Shown here piece after piece: positions 8,300 to 17,269 of a stretch of DNA of 64,000 nucleotides. Within the stretch, counting starts at the first letter, position 1. Every line of letters begins with the position of its first letter. A model generated the notes under the pieces. That model ran no database searches. It was not told the origin of the DNA and saw only the letters and a program-made list of their open reading frames with translations. The position numbers were made by a program, and so were the translations under genes. The DNA comes from Hyunsoonleella jejuensis (GTDB lineage Bacteria; Bacteroidota; Bacteroidia; Flavobacteriales; Flavobacteriaceae), in contig NZ_FOFN01000001.1 in the NCBI RefSeq assembly GCF_900111025.1, positions 1,302,001 to 1,366,000 of the forward strand, read 5' to 3'.

Positions 8300-9180
8300 T
8301 GGGGATTACACTTTTTTTAATGTCTCAAAAGGGATTAGCAGTATTAAATGCTGTAATCGAAAATAAATTTACAGAAATTATTGATAAAGTAGTAGTGGGT
8401 ACAGATAAAAACGTTGTTAATGATTTTAGTAAAAACATTGTGCAACTTTGTGAAAAAGAAAAACTTTCATATTGCTACAGATTAGATGATTATACTGTAA
8501 ATACTGAATTTAGTATTGCTATATCGTGGAGATGGTTAATAAACCTACCAAAAAATAAGAAGTTAATTGTTTTACACGATTCACTTTTACCAAAATATAG
8601 AGGCTTTGCCCCCTTGGTTAATGCTCTTAAAAATGGAGAAAAATTTATAGGAGTTACTGCCTTGTATGCTTCAAAAGAGTATGATAGAGGAGATATCATT
8701 AAGCAACAAAAAATTGAAATTTTATATCCTATAAAAATAGAACAAGCCATTTTAAAGGTGAGTGCTTTATATCAAGAAATCGTAGTTGATCTTTTTAAAG
8801 ATTTAAATAATAACAAAACCCTTGACCCTAAATCCCAGGATAATAGCGAGGCAACTTACAGTTTATGGTTAGATGAACAAGATTATAAAATAGACTGGAC
8901 AAAGGAAGCATCTTACATTGAAAGATTTGTTAATGCCACTGGTTTTCCATATAAAGGGGCGAAGAGCGTTCTCAACGGAGAATGGGTTACTATTGTTTCA
9001 GTAAAACAAATTGAGGATGTATATGTTGAAAATAGAGATGTTGGAAAAACAATTTTTTTAAGAGAAGGGAAACCTGTAGTTGTTTGCGGAAGAGGTTTAT
9101 TAATAATTCAGGAAGCAAAGTATAATAAAAACAATAAAAGTATATTCCCTTTAAAATCATTCAGAAACAGATTTCTATGA
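8299..9180 (+). CDS. Formyltransferase family protein (sugar N-formyltransferase-like)
   Basis: A 293-residue protein of the Fmt/PurN fold, which transfers formyl from 10-formyl-tetrahydrofolate. HDSLLPKYRG (His 93) and the YDRGDI loop (Asp 129) match the catalytic His and Asp, and IGVTAL lies between them. The catalytic Asn that normally sits two residues before the His is Val 91 here. The C-terminal third (ASYIERFVNATGFPYKGA) resembles the Fmt-like C-terminal domain seen in sugar formyltransferases such as ArnA and FdtF types. Overlap of 4 bp with the following WecE-type aminotransferase gene suggests its 4-amino sugar is the substrate. Family is secure; activity is uncertain because of the missing Asn. 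Confidence 0.75.
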   Translation: MGITLFLMSQKGLAVLNAVIENKFTEIIDKVVVGTDKNVVNDFSKNIVQLCEKEKLSYCYRLDDYTVNTEFSIAISWRWLINLPKNKKLIVLHDSLLPKYRGFAPLVNALKNGEKFIGVTALYASKEYDRGDIIKQQKIEILYPIKIEQAILKVSALYQEIVVDLFKDLNNNKTLDPKSQDNSEATYSLWLDEQDYKIDWTKEASYIERFVNATGFPYKGAKSVLNGEWVTIVSVKQIEDVYVENRDVGKTIFLREGKPVVVCGRGLLIIQEAKYNKNNKSIFPLKSFRNRFL

Positions 9181-10289
9181 AAATACCCTTTAACAAACCT
9201 TACTTTACTGGAATGGAAACATTTTACATTGAAGATGCTGTTAAAAGAGGTATGATTTCTGGTAACGGTTATTACACCAAAAAATGTCAAGCTTTTTTTC
9301 AAGATACCTTTGGTTTTAAAAAGGCATTACTCACTACTTCCTGTACCGATGCTCTAGAGATGTGTGCTATATTGGCAAATATAAAGGATGGAGACGAAGT
9401 AATAGTTCCTAGTTATACGTTTGTTTCCACTGCGCTAGCTTTTGTACGTCAAGGTGCCAATATTGTTTTTGCCGATTCTAAAGCAGACAACCCAAATATT
9501 GATGAAGCAAAAATAGAAGCCTTAATTACTAGTAAAACAAAAGCTATAGTTGTTGTTCACTATGCGGGTATAGCCTGTAATATGGAGGCTATTATGAAAA
9601 TTGCAAATAATCATAATTTATTAGTGATAGAAGATGCAGCTCAAGCTATTTGTTCGAAATATAACGGAAAGTATTTAGGAAGTATTGGTCATATGGCTAC
9701 ATTTTCATTCCATGAAACAAAAAATATAATTTCAGGTGAAGGCGGTTTATTGGCAATTAATGATGATCGATTTATTGATCGTGCTGAGATTATTTGGGAA
9801 AAAGGTACAAATAGAGCAGAGTTTTTTAGAGGAGAAGTAAATAAATATGGATGGGTTGATACTGGTTCATCATTTTTACCTTCAGAAATTATAGCAGCTT
9901 TTCTTTGGGCACAAATTGAGAATATTGATAAAATTCAAAAAAAAAGATTAGAACATTGGCATTATTATCATGATGCTTTAAGAGATTGGGCAGAAAAAAA
10001 TCAAATTCAACTTATGCCAAAACCAAAAACAGAAACTAACAATGCGCATATGTTTTATTTGGTTTGTAAAACTACCAAACAAAGAGAGGCAATTATTAAA
10101 CATTTAAAGTCAAGGAATATTTTGTCTGTTTTCCATTATTTAAGTCTGCATATTAGTCGATACTATATAGAAAGGCATGATGGGAGAAGTTTACCAAATA
10201 GTGATAAATTTTCAGAACGGCTATTAAGGTTGCCTATGTTTTATGAGTTGGATGTAAAGAGAGTAGTGGATAACGTTCTTGTATTTTAA
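9177..10289 (+). CDS. wecE: DegT/DnrJ/EryC1-type sugar aminotransferase, WecE-like
   Basis: A PLP-dependent nucleotide-sugar aminotransferase of 370 residues. Visible family marks are TTSCTDALEM, VIVPSYTFVSTA, IEDAAQAI, and SFHETKN with Lys 182 in the place of the PLP lysine. GEGG follows, and the C-terminal LPMFYEL matches the usual LPM-Y/F ending. The HETKN form rather than HQFKN/HPTKN favours WecE (dTDP-4-amino-4,6-dideoxygalactose transaminase) over PseC or ArnB groups. The first four bases overlap the formyltransferase gene (ATGA). Together the two would give a 4-formamido-4,6-dideoxyhexose, but the dTDP-sugar dehydratase needed upstream is not in the window. Confidence 0.85.
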   Translation: MKIPFNKPYFTGMETFYIEDAVKRGMISGNGYYTKKCQAFFQDTFGFKKALLTTSCTDALEMCAILANIKDGDEVIVPSYTFVSTALAFVRQGANIVFADSKADNPNIDEAKIEALITSKTKAIVVVHYAGIACNMEAIMKIANNHNLLVIEDAAQAICSKYNGKYLGSIGHMATFSFHETKNIISGEGGLLAINDDRFIDRAEIIWEKGTNRAEFFRGEVNKYGWVDTGSSFLPSEIIAAFLWAQIENIDKIQKKRLEHWHYYHDALRDWAEKNQIQLMPKPKTETNNAHMFYLVCKTTKQREAIIKHLKSRNILSVFHYLSLHISRYYIERHDGRSLPNSDKFSERLLRLPMFYELDVKRVVDNVLVF

Positions 10290-10290
10290 T

Positions 10291-11583
10291 ATGAGGTATT
10301 TTAATAATGTAAGTATTCTAACTAAAACTCTATTGGGAGTTTTTATAGCTACTTGGGGTGTTAACATAATATACTCTAATATTGATTTTTCAATTGAAAA
10401 CGTTGGAGATCCAGACGGATACTTTATTGCTTTTGACTTTTATTTAAGCCATGACTATTCTACTACTATTACGAAAGGCTCTAGCTATTTGTTTAATGTA
10501 GCTAATCATTTCTTTTTTAAATTATGTAATGATACTAAAACGGCATTCTTTCTAACGAACTTAACTTCACAATTGTTAGTTTTACTATTAGGCGTTTTGT
10601 TATTGTTAAGACTAAATAGAAAAATAAACTTTAAATTTTTTTATTCAGTTTTATCCATATATATATTAAACATTTTGAGCTTTAAAGCATTTAGATATTC
10701 TAATAATGATATTTTTCAAACTGTTTTTTTTATGCTAATAGTTTTCTCTTTTTTTTTAGTTTATTTCAGAGAAAAAAAATACTATTACTTGTATTTTATT
10801 ATTGGCATTCTTTGCGGTATTTGTACATTAATCAGACCAACATCTCAAATTATAATAGTTGTTGCCTTGTTTTCAGTTGTTTTAATGGAATTCTTAAAGA
10901 AGAAACCAATTTTGTCCTATTCTAAATCTTTATTGTTTTTTTTAATTCCATTATTTTCAATAGTGGTTGTGTGTCATTACCCTTCAATAAAAGAAAAAGG
11001 GAAACTAGGCTTTTATGATAAAAATTTCAGTTCAGGGGCTAATTGGGTTCAACGTAATTATTTAGCCACTAAAAAAATGCAAGCTGGAGAGTTGCCCATT
11101 CATAAAAATTCAATTTTTAGAGCAACCCCTTTTTCCGCGGTAAATCAATACTTGTTAAAGAATGGTGAAAATTCACTTCCTAAAAATCAAAAAGAGTTTT
11201 TAATAAAAGATCCATTATTGATAGTTCAATTATCAGTTTACAATCTTGGTTTTTTAGCGTTAAAATATTTTAGATTTTATGGGTTTTTATTAATTTTTCC
11301 ATTTCTATATTTATTTACCAAACCCTATTTAAGTTTACGCAAATATCCGTTTTACGTGTTTTTATTTGCAATGGTATTAATTTCCACTATTGTATTAACC
11401 TTAATGGAGTTTAGATGGGTAATAGGGTATGATATATTATTGTGTATATGTATTTTGGTAAGCCTGAAATATTTTAATACTACTTCATTAAAGAGTAAAT
11501 TACCTTATATTTTAAATGGAAGTTTAATAATTGTATCTATTTTTAACATATTGCTCACATTTTTTATAAAATCTAGTTATTGA
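10291..11583 (+). CDS. Polytopic membrane protein, GT-C-like
   Basis: About 430 residues with ten or so hydrophobic helices. An acidic first loop (VGDPDGYFIAFDF) follows helix 1, and a large loop in the middle (SGANWVQRNYLATKK) is shared in outline with the minus-strand protein at 1716-3041. No named domain is recognised. I chose the ATG at 10291 over an upstream TTG at 10279 that lies inside the aminotransferase gene. Topology and the position between a sugar-modifying pair and the glycosyltransferase run suggest a polyprenyl-phosphate-sugar-dependent transferase. A transporter role cannot be excluded. Confidence 0.55.
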   Translation: MRYFNNVSILTKTLLGVFIATWGVNIIYSNIDFSIENVGDPDGYFIAFDFYLSHDYSTTITKGSSYLFNVANHFFFKLCNDTKTAFFLTNLTSQLLVLLLGVLLLLRLNRKINFKFFYSVLSIYILNILSFKAFRYSNNDIFQTVFFMLIVFSFFLVYFREKKYYYLYFIIGILCGICTLIRPTSQIIIVVALFSVVLMEFLKKKPILSYSKSLLFFLIPLFSIVVVCHYPSIKEKGKLGFYDKNFSSGANWVQRNYLATKKMQAGELPIHKNSIFRATPFSAVNQYLLKNGENSLPKNQKEFLIKDPLLIVQLSVYNLGFLALKYFRFYGFLLIFPFLYLFTKPYLSLRKYPFYVFLFAMVLISTIVLTLMEFRWVIGYDILLCICILVSLKYFNTTSLKSKLPYILNGSLIIVSIFNILLTFFIKSSY

Positions 11584-12740
11584 TGCATATCGCCTTTTTA
11601 ACCCCAGAATATCCACATCCAAAAATAGTATCTAGTGCGGGTATTGGCACTAGTGTTAAAAATTTGGTGGATGCTTTGGTTAAAAAAGGTAATGAAGTAT
11701 CTGTTTTCGTGTACCAACAAAACACATCTGAGGTCTTTAAACAAGATAATATTACCATTCATTTAATAGCTAAAAAGAGATTTAAAATTTGTACTTGGTA
11801 TTATTATCGAAAGCATGTCCAAAAGTATATTACCACCATTATTTCAAAAGAACATATAAGTATTATTGAAGCTCCAGATTGGACAGGTATAACTGCTTTT
11901 ATGAGATTTAGGATACCCTTGGTGATTCGATTTCATGGTACAGACGCTTACTTTTGTAAATTGGAACAACGAAAACAAAAGTTTAAAAATTTTGTTTTTG
12001 AAAAATTGGCACTTATAGGCGCCACTGCTTATATTTCACCAACCCAGTACGCTAAAAAAGAAACGGCTAAACTATTTTCTTTAAATGAAGATAAAATATC
12101 AGTAATACCTAATGGCATTGATATTGAGGTTTTTAATAATGAAGAGCCTAATCAATTTATTGAAAAAACTTTACTTTATATTGGAACAATTATAAGAAAA
12201 AAAGGTGTTTTTGATCTTGTAGGTGCCTTCAATAACATAATTGAAGAAGCACCTGATGCTACCTTAATATTAATTGGAAGTGATAGTGCTGATGTAGAAA
12301 CTGGTAGTAGTTCTACTTATCAATTAGTTCAAAAAAAGTTGTCTGAAAAAGCCAAACTAAATGTGAAATACCTAGGTAAAGTACCTTATTCCAAAGTGGT
12401 TACTTATATTAAAAAAGCGCATATTTGTGTGTTTCCAAGTTATGCAGAAACTTTTGGAATGGTAACCGTAGAATGTATGGCTATGCATAAGCCGGTGGTA
12501 AATACCAATATAGGTTGGGCTAATGAGATTATTGATGATGATATCAACGGTTATTTAATTCATCCAAGTGAAACTATGGTTTATAAGGACAGAATATTAA
12601 CTCTTTTTAAGGATAAACCGTTATGTTTAAATGTCGGAAAATCTGCAAGACAAAAAGCGGAAAGTACTTTTAATATTGATATAATTGCAGAAAAAAATAT
12701 TCACTTTTATAGATCAGTAATTTCAGAAAGTAAATATTAA
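11583..12740 (+). CDS. GT4 family glycosyltransferase
   Basis: A 385-residue retaining GT-B enzyme. It starts with a glycine-rich acceptor-side loop (FLTPEYPHPKIVSSAGIGTSVKN) and has the GT4 donor-side block PNGIDIEVF, GTIIRKKGV and PSYAETFGMVTVECMA, whose E-x7-E pattern binds the nucleotide sugar. It overlaps the previous stop as TGATG and its own stop overlaps the next ATG as TAATG. The enzyme is cytoplasmic, adding one sugar to the lipid-linked repeat unit. Donor and acceptor are unknown. Confidence 0.88.
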   Translation: MHIAFLTPEYPHPKIVSSAGIGTSVKNLVDALVKKGNEVSVFVYQQNTSEVFKQDNITIHLIAKKRFKICTWYYYRKHVQKYITTIISKEHISIIEAPDWTGITAFMRFRIPLVIRFHGTDAYFCKLEQRKQKFKNFVFEKLALIGATAYISPTQYAKKETAKLFSLNEDKISVIPNGIDIEVFNNEEPNQFIEKTLLYIGTIIRKKGVFDLVGAFNNIIEEAPDATLILIGSDSADVETGSSSTYQLVQKKLSEKAKLNVKYLGKVPYSKVVTYIKKAHICVFPSYAETFGMVTVECMAMHKPVVNTNIGWANEIIDDDINGYLIHPSETMVYKDRILTLFKDKPLCLNVGKSARQKAESTFNIDIIAEKNIHFYRSVISESKY

Positions 12741-13696
12741 TGCGGGTAAAAATGCTAAAGCAGTTCTTAAGTAGAAAGAAAAAGGATTTTTTGATCTTTT
12801 CTCATTACCTGAAATACTTTAGTTTGAAAGAAAATAAAAGGAAGTGCATAGTTGTTTGTTTTGATGGTTTGTTTCCTCATGGAGGTTTGGTAGATCGTTT
12901 AAAAGGCATTGTTTCATTTTATCAAATAGCTAGAGAGCTAGATTATGATTTCAAAATTTTATTTGACAATCCTTTTGAATTGAAAATGTTTTTGGTACCT
13001 AATAGTATTGATTGGAGCATTAAAAGAGACAATATAAAATGGCATCCTACTAAAACAAGGTGTCTTTATTTTATCAATAATTTTGATGCGAATCCTTTGG
13101 AAATCATTAAAAAGTCGAAAGCAAATCGATTCTACGTTTATGCTAATATTGACTATTCTAAAGTCACTTTTCCCAACTTAAAGCAAGAAGATTTAGATGA
13201 GAATTGGCGCAAAAATTTTGATGCCTTGTTCAAAAAAAGTAACCTGCTTGAAGAAAAACTCAATGCTATTTCCGCAGAACCATTTATAGCCTTCCATTCG
13301 CGCTTTACAAGTTTAATGGGTGACTTTAAAGATACAACTACTAAAGTGCTCTCAATTGATGAAAAGGAACAACTAAGCGAAACACTATTGAAAATAATAG
13401 AAAGAGTTACGAAGGGAGAAGGAGAGAAAGCTTATTTGTTTTCTGATAGTATCAACTTTATACATAAGATTAAACAACAAATTAATATCAATACGGTTGA
13501 TGGTAATCCGTTTCATATGGATAATTTTGATAAGGCTAAAAACACCGAAGGACATTTAAAAACCATGGTTGATTTTTTTCTTATGTCTAAAAGTAAAAAG
13601 ATATATTTTTTAAAAGTAGCTCCAATGTATCATAGTAGTTTCTCTAAATATGCAGCTGTAATAGGTAACACAGAGTTTGAGCTTTTGGAATCATGA
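12740..13696 (+). CDS. Putative fucosyltransferase-like protein
   Basis: A 318-residue soluble protein. GGLVDRLKGIVSFYQIA resembles the G-G-L-x-D-R-L-x-G motif at the N-terminus of NodZ/FUT8-type and related fucosyltransferases. AFHSRFTSLMGDF may correspond to their H-x-R donor-binding region, and LFSDSINFI and HLKTMVDFFLMSKSKKIYF resemble the D-S and final motif of that clan. I therefore infer a GT-B fold fucosyl- or related deoxyhexosyltransferase, but this rests on short motifs. It overlaps both neighbours (TAATG and ATGA), so it is part of the same translation-coupled run. Confidence 0.5.
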   Translation: MRVKMLKQFLSRKKKDFLIFSHYLKYFSLKENKRKCIVVCFDGLFPHGGLVDRLKGIVSFYQIARELDYDFKILFDNPFELKMFLVPNSIDWSIKRDNIKWHPTKTRCLYFINNFDANPLEIIKKSKANRFYVYANIDYSKVTFPNLKQEDLDENWRKNFDALFKKSNLLEEKLNAISAEPFIAFHSRFTSLMGDFKDTTTKVLSIDEKEQLSETLLKIIERVTKGEGEKAYLFSDSINFIHKIKQQININTVDGNPFHMDNFDKAKNTEGHLKTMVDFFLMSKSKKIYFLKVAPMYHSSFSKYAAVIGNTEFELLES

Positions 13697-15240
13697 TAAT
13701 AATAGTACATCAAAATAAGATAGTCGTAAAAGTACTAGATACAAATTTGCATGTAGTTGATAATACTTGTATTGGACATACTATTACTAAATCTATTGTA
13801 ACACTTTCGAAAAATTTTTCAGATGAATTAATTATCTGGTGCAATGAAAGCTATTTGAAAAATCTTAATATAGCTGAATTCTCTACTATTTTTCACCATA
13901 GACGTATTCTGGCTACCTATAATCCTTCAGAACACACTTTTTTGCCAAAACAAATAGGGTATGTAGAGCGTTCCTTCGTTTTAAAAATCAATAAAAGGGT
14001 AACCTATTCTACATGGTTTATGGATAGCAGTGTTGGCGGAATCTACGCTGAAGTGATTATTAGCTTAGAAGAACACTTAAATTTTAATGTTGATTTTGAT
14101 TATTTTTTGAATTCTCTTGCTAAACGAGCTATAGCCGAAGGTTTGTTCTGTTATTCTGAGCCTAAATTATTATTAGAAAGCACAAAACCTATAACCAATA
14201 CAGTACAGGCTTCAACGTATGTGCTATTTAAATTTGTAAAGCAACATTACAAATGGGTTTGGGTGTTTTTTCTTTTTTTATCCTATTTGATTTATGAAAG
14301 GAAATTAAAAGTATTATCGTTATTAAAAGCATTGTTTTATAAACAGTTGTGTGCAGATTTTGACTTAGAACAGATACCAGTTAAATCGAACAGAAAGGTT
14401 ATAACTAAAAAGGAAATCGACGTAATTATACCTACAATAGGGAGAAAGCCATATTTGTATGATGTTTTAAAAGACTTATCTAACCAAACATTAAAGCCTA
14501 AAAGAATAATTATTATTGAACAGAACCCGTTGGAAGGCTCTATTTCGGAATTGGATTATCTAAGTAATGAAGATTGGCCTTTTAAAATCAAGCATATCTT
14601 TACACATCAAGCAGGGGTTTGTAATGCTCGAAATATTGCTTTAGAACACATTGAGAACGATTGGGTTTTTCTTGCCGATGATGATATTAGAATAAATCTA
14701 GACTTTTTTGAGAAGTCTTTCGAGGGAATTACAGCCTATGGTAATTCAATAATTAATTTTGCTTGCCTGCAACCAAACCAGAGTCAAATATATCTAAAAA
14801 TACATCAAACCTCAGTTTTTGGATCTGGATCAAGTATGTTGAAAAATCAAGTTTTAAAAGTTTTAAAATTTAATACGGCGTATGAGCATGGTTTCGGGGA
14901 GGATAATGATTTCGGCATGCAGATACGTAATAAAGGTTATGATGTGATTTATTTCCCAAATATAAAAATCACTCATTTAAAAGCGCCCGTTGGAGGTTAT
15001 CGTACTAAAATGAAACAGCCATGGGAGAATGAAAAATTTCAACCAAAGCCTTCACCTACAATTCAATTGTTGTATCAAAGTTATTTTACCAAAGCGCAAA
15101 TATTAGGTTATAAATTATTGTTAGGTTTACGTAGTTATAAAAATAGTGCTACAAAAAATCCTTTTAAGTACATAAGAATTTATAAAGCACAATGGCAGCA
15201 AAGTGAATACTGGTGCCATAAACTTAAGTCGCAAAATTAA
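13693..15240 (+). CDS. GT2 glycosyltransferase with an N-terminal uncharacterised domain
   Basis: A 515-residue protein in two parts. Residues 1 to about 185 form a domain I do not recognise, ending in a single hydrophobic segment WVWVFFLFLSYLIY (about 190-203). Residues 240-480 are a GT2 (GT-A fold) domain with VIIPTIGRKPYLYDVL, IIIEQNP, HQAGVCNARN and the metal-binding LADDDIR. A FGEDNDFGMQIR segment holds the likely catalytic acidic residues. GT2 enzymes usually start directly with the nucleotide-binding strand, so the long N-terminal part is unusual. The start codon overlaps the previous stop (ATGA). Confidence 0.75.
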   Translation: MIIIVHQNKIVVKVLDTNLHVVDNTCIGHTITKSIVTLSKNFSDELIIWCNESYLKNLNIAEFSTIFHHRRILATYNPSEHTFLPKQIGYVERSFVLKINKRVTYSTWFMDSSVGGIYAEVIISLEEHLNFNVDFDYFLNSLAKRAIAEGLFCYSEPKLLLESTKPITNTVQASTYVLFKFVKQHYKWVWVFFLFLSYLIYERKLKVLSLLKALFYKQLCADFDLEQIPVKSNRKVITKKEIDVIIPTIGRKPYLYDVLKDLSNQTLKPKRIIIIEQNPLEGSISELDYLSNEDWPFKIKHIFTHQAGVCNARNIALEHIENDWVFLADDDIRINLDFFEKSFEGITAYGNSIINFACLQPNQSQIYLKIHQTSVFGSGSSMLKNQVLKVLKFNTAYEHGFGEDNDFGMQIRNKGYDVIYFPNIKITHLKAPVGGYRTKMKQPWENEKFQPKPSPTIQLLYQSYFTKAQILGYKLLLGLRSYKNSATKNPFKYIRIYKAQWQQSEYWCHKLKSQN

Positions 15241-16268
15241 TGCTTAAACTTTACACAAATACTAGTTTTTTAATCGAAACATATAGAAAAGATGTTTTTC
15301 CTATATTGTTTGATTTGGTGTTTAAAGAGAACGCTAGTTTGTTGGCTAAATATCAATTAGTTACTGAAATTTGTGAAGCTGATATTGTTGTCTTTCCAAC
15401 AGATTATAGTATTTTTTTAAAGCACGAAACTGAATTTTTAGACTTATTGAAAGATGCGAAGGAGTATAAAAAACCAATTTGGATTTACACTGCCGGAGAT
15501 TATGGTTTTACCAATTATATTTCAAATGCTTATACTTTTAGATTAGGAGGTTTTGATAGTAAGCTAGACCAAAAAACATTTATAACACCTTCGTTTATTA
15601 ATGATCCATACGCCATTTATTTAAAACAAGAGTTCTATCCTCTGAAAAAAGAAGTTAAACCTAGTATTGGTTTTGTAGGGCATGCTCAGTCAGGATTTTT
15701 AAAATATTTAAAGGAATATAGTAATCACTTAAAATATAGATTGAAAAGAATTTTTAAGCAAATACAGGCAGATAAGCAACCTTTTTATCCTTCTAGCGTA
15801 AAACGCGCTAAGTATTTGAGACAATTGTCTTTGAATATGGGTTTAGAGTCAAATTTCATACTTCGAAATAAGTATAGGGCAGGTTTGCAAACCCCCGAAA
15901 CCCAAAACGAAAGTACATCGCAATTTTACAAGAACATATTCGAGAATGCTTACACGGTTTGTTTGCGAGGTGTTGGCAATTTTTCAGTACGATTTTATGA
16001 AACCCTAGCAGTAGGTCGTATACCTATTGTTATTAATACAGATTGCAGGCTCCCTTTAGAAGATAGGATAGATTGGACCAAACACTGCTTAATTATTGAT
16101 GAAAATAGCCGAAAACCATTAGGGGAGCATATTTTAGAGTTTCATAATAGTTTGTCTCATGTACAATTTGAAGATATCCAAAAATCTAATAGAGCACTGT
16201 GGTTAAACTATTTACATCGCGAAGCTTACTTTTTAGAAATATATCAACTATTTAAATCAAAGGTTTAA
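15240..16268 (+). CDS. Exostosin/GT47-like glycosyltransferase
   Basis: A 342-residue soluble protein. The C-terminal block CLRGVGNFSVRFYETL, VGRIPIVINTD and LPLEDRIDW closely follows the exostosin (GT47) donor-site signature, in which a phenylalanine or arginine-rich loop is followed by a G-x-I-P-V strand. The N-terminal half (ADIVVFPTDYSIFL, WIYTAGDYG) fits the acceptor half of a GT-B fold. Bacterial members of this family occur in capsule and O-antigen loci. The start overlaps the previous stop (TAATG). Linkage and donor sugar are unknown. Confidence 0.7.
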   Translation: MLKLYTNTSFLIETYRKDVFPILFDLVFKENASLLAKYQLVTEICEADIVVFPTDYSIFLKHETEFLDLLKDAKEYKKPIWIYTAGDYGFTNYISNAYTFRLGGFDSKLDQKTFITPSFINDPYAIYLKQEFYPLKKEVKPSIGFVGHAQSGFLKYLKEYSNHLKYRLKRIFKQIQADKQPFYPSSVKRAKYLRQLSLNMGLESNFILRNKYRAGLQTPETQNESTSQFYKNIFENAYTVCLRGVGNFSVRFYETLAVGRIPIVINTDCRLPLEDRIDWTKHCLIIDENSRKPLGEHILEFHNSLSHVQFEDIQKSNRALWLNYLHREAYFLEIYQLFKSKV

Positions 16269-16270
16269 TA

Positions 16271-17269
16271 ATGGATATGTCTTTTTCACTAATCATCTGT
16301 ACCTATAAGCGCCCTAAGGCGTTAGTGACACTATTGAATTCGGTTGTAAACCAAACCTCATACCCAAATGAAATTATTGTGGTGGATGGTTCTGAAGATG
16401 AAAATACTGAAAAGGTCTTATCTGAAGGAAAATATACAAATCTAAAGTATTTTAAAGTTGATGCACCCCATAGAGGTTTAACTAAGCAGCGCAATTTTGG
16501 GATTAAACAAGTAGATAATACTTCAAAAATTATATGTTTTTTAGATGATGATGTGGTGTTAGAGGTCGATTATTTCAGACAATTACTATCTACGTATTAT
16601 AGCTACCCTAAAGCCCTTGCTGTTGGAGGATATATTACTAATGAAGTTAATTGGGAAAAGACAGATAACAGCAAAAGTTCTAAAAAGTTTTATTATGATG
16701 GATGGATGCGAAACGAGCCATCACGATTTAAAATAAGGCGAAAGTTTGGGCTTGCACCAGATACTAAACCAGGATATTTACCAACGTTTGCTCACGGACG
16801 TTCTGTTAGCTTTTTACCTCCATCTGGAAAAGTGTATATGGTAGAACAAATTATGGGAGGTGTTTCTAGCTACAAAAAAGAAGTTTTTGATACCTTAAAA
16901 TTTTCAACTTACTTTGAAGGTTATGGGCTTTATGAAGACGCAGATTTTTCTCTAAGATTATCACTGCTAGGTGAATTATATATAAATACCAAAGCAAGAT
17001 TAGCACATTTTCATGATGGTTCAGGGCGACCCAATCAATATAATTATGGAAAAATGGTAGTAAGAAACGGCTGGTATGTATGGCGTATAAAACATCCCAA
17101 TCCAAACGTAAAGGCTAGAATTAAGTTTCACGTAACTTCGTTTTTGCTAACATTAATTAGAGCAAGTAACGTTTTAACTTCAAAGGAAAAGAAAAAAGCA
17201 TTTACGGAAACAATAGGTAGAAGTGCTGGATGGTTTTCCCTTATATTTAACAAACCGAAACTACAATAA
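16271..17269 (+). CDS. GT2 family glycosyltransferase
   Basis: A 332-residue GT-A fold enzyme starting directly with FSLIICTYKRPKALVTLL. The signatures are IIVVDGSEDENT, RGLTKQRNFGI, the metal-binding FLDDDVVL, and YEDADFSLRL as the likely base-containing loop. HFHDGSGRPN near residue 250 and a short C-terminal helical tail complete it. It resembles rhamnosyltransferase-like GT2 enzymes of polysaccharide loci, but the sugar cannot be fixed. Start chosen at the ATG 2 bp after the previous stop; a second ATG two codons on is equally usable. Confidence 0.88.
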   Translation: MDMSFSLIICTYKRPKALVTLLNSVVNQTSYPNEIIVVDGSEDENTEKVLSEGKYTNLKYFKVDAPHRGLTKQRNFGIKQVDNTSKIICFLDDDVVLEVDYFRQLLSTYYSYPKALAVGGYITNEVNWEKTDNSKSSKKFYYDGWMRNEPSRFKIRRKFGLAPDTKPGYLPTFAHGRSVSFLPPSGKVYMVEQIMGGVSSYKKEVFDTLKFSTYFEGYGLYEDADFSLRLSLLGELYINTKARLAHFHDGSGRPNQYNYGKMVVRNGWYVWRIKHPNPNVKARIKFHVTSFLLTLIRASNVLTSKEKKKAFTETIGRSAGWFSLIFNKPKLQ

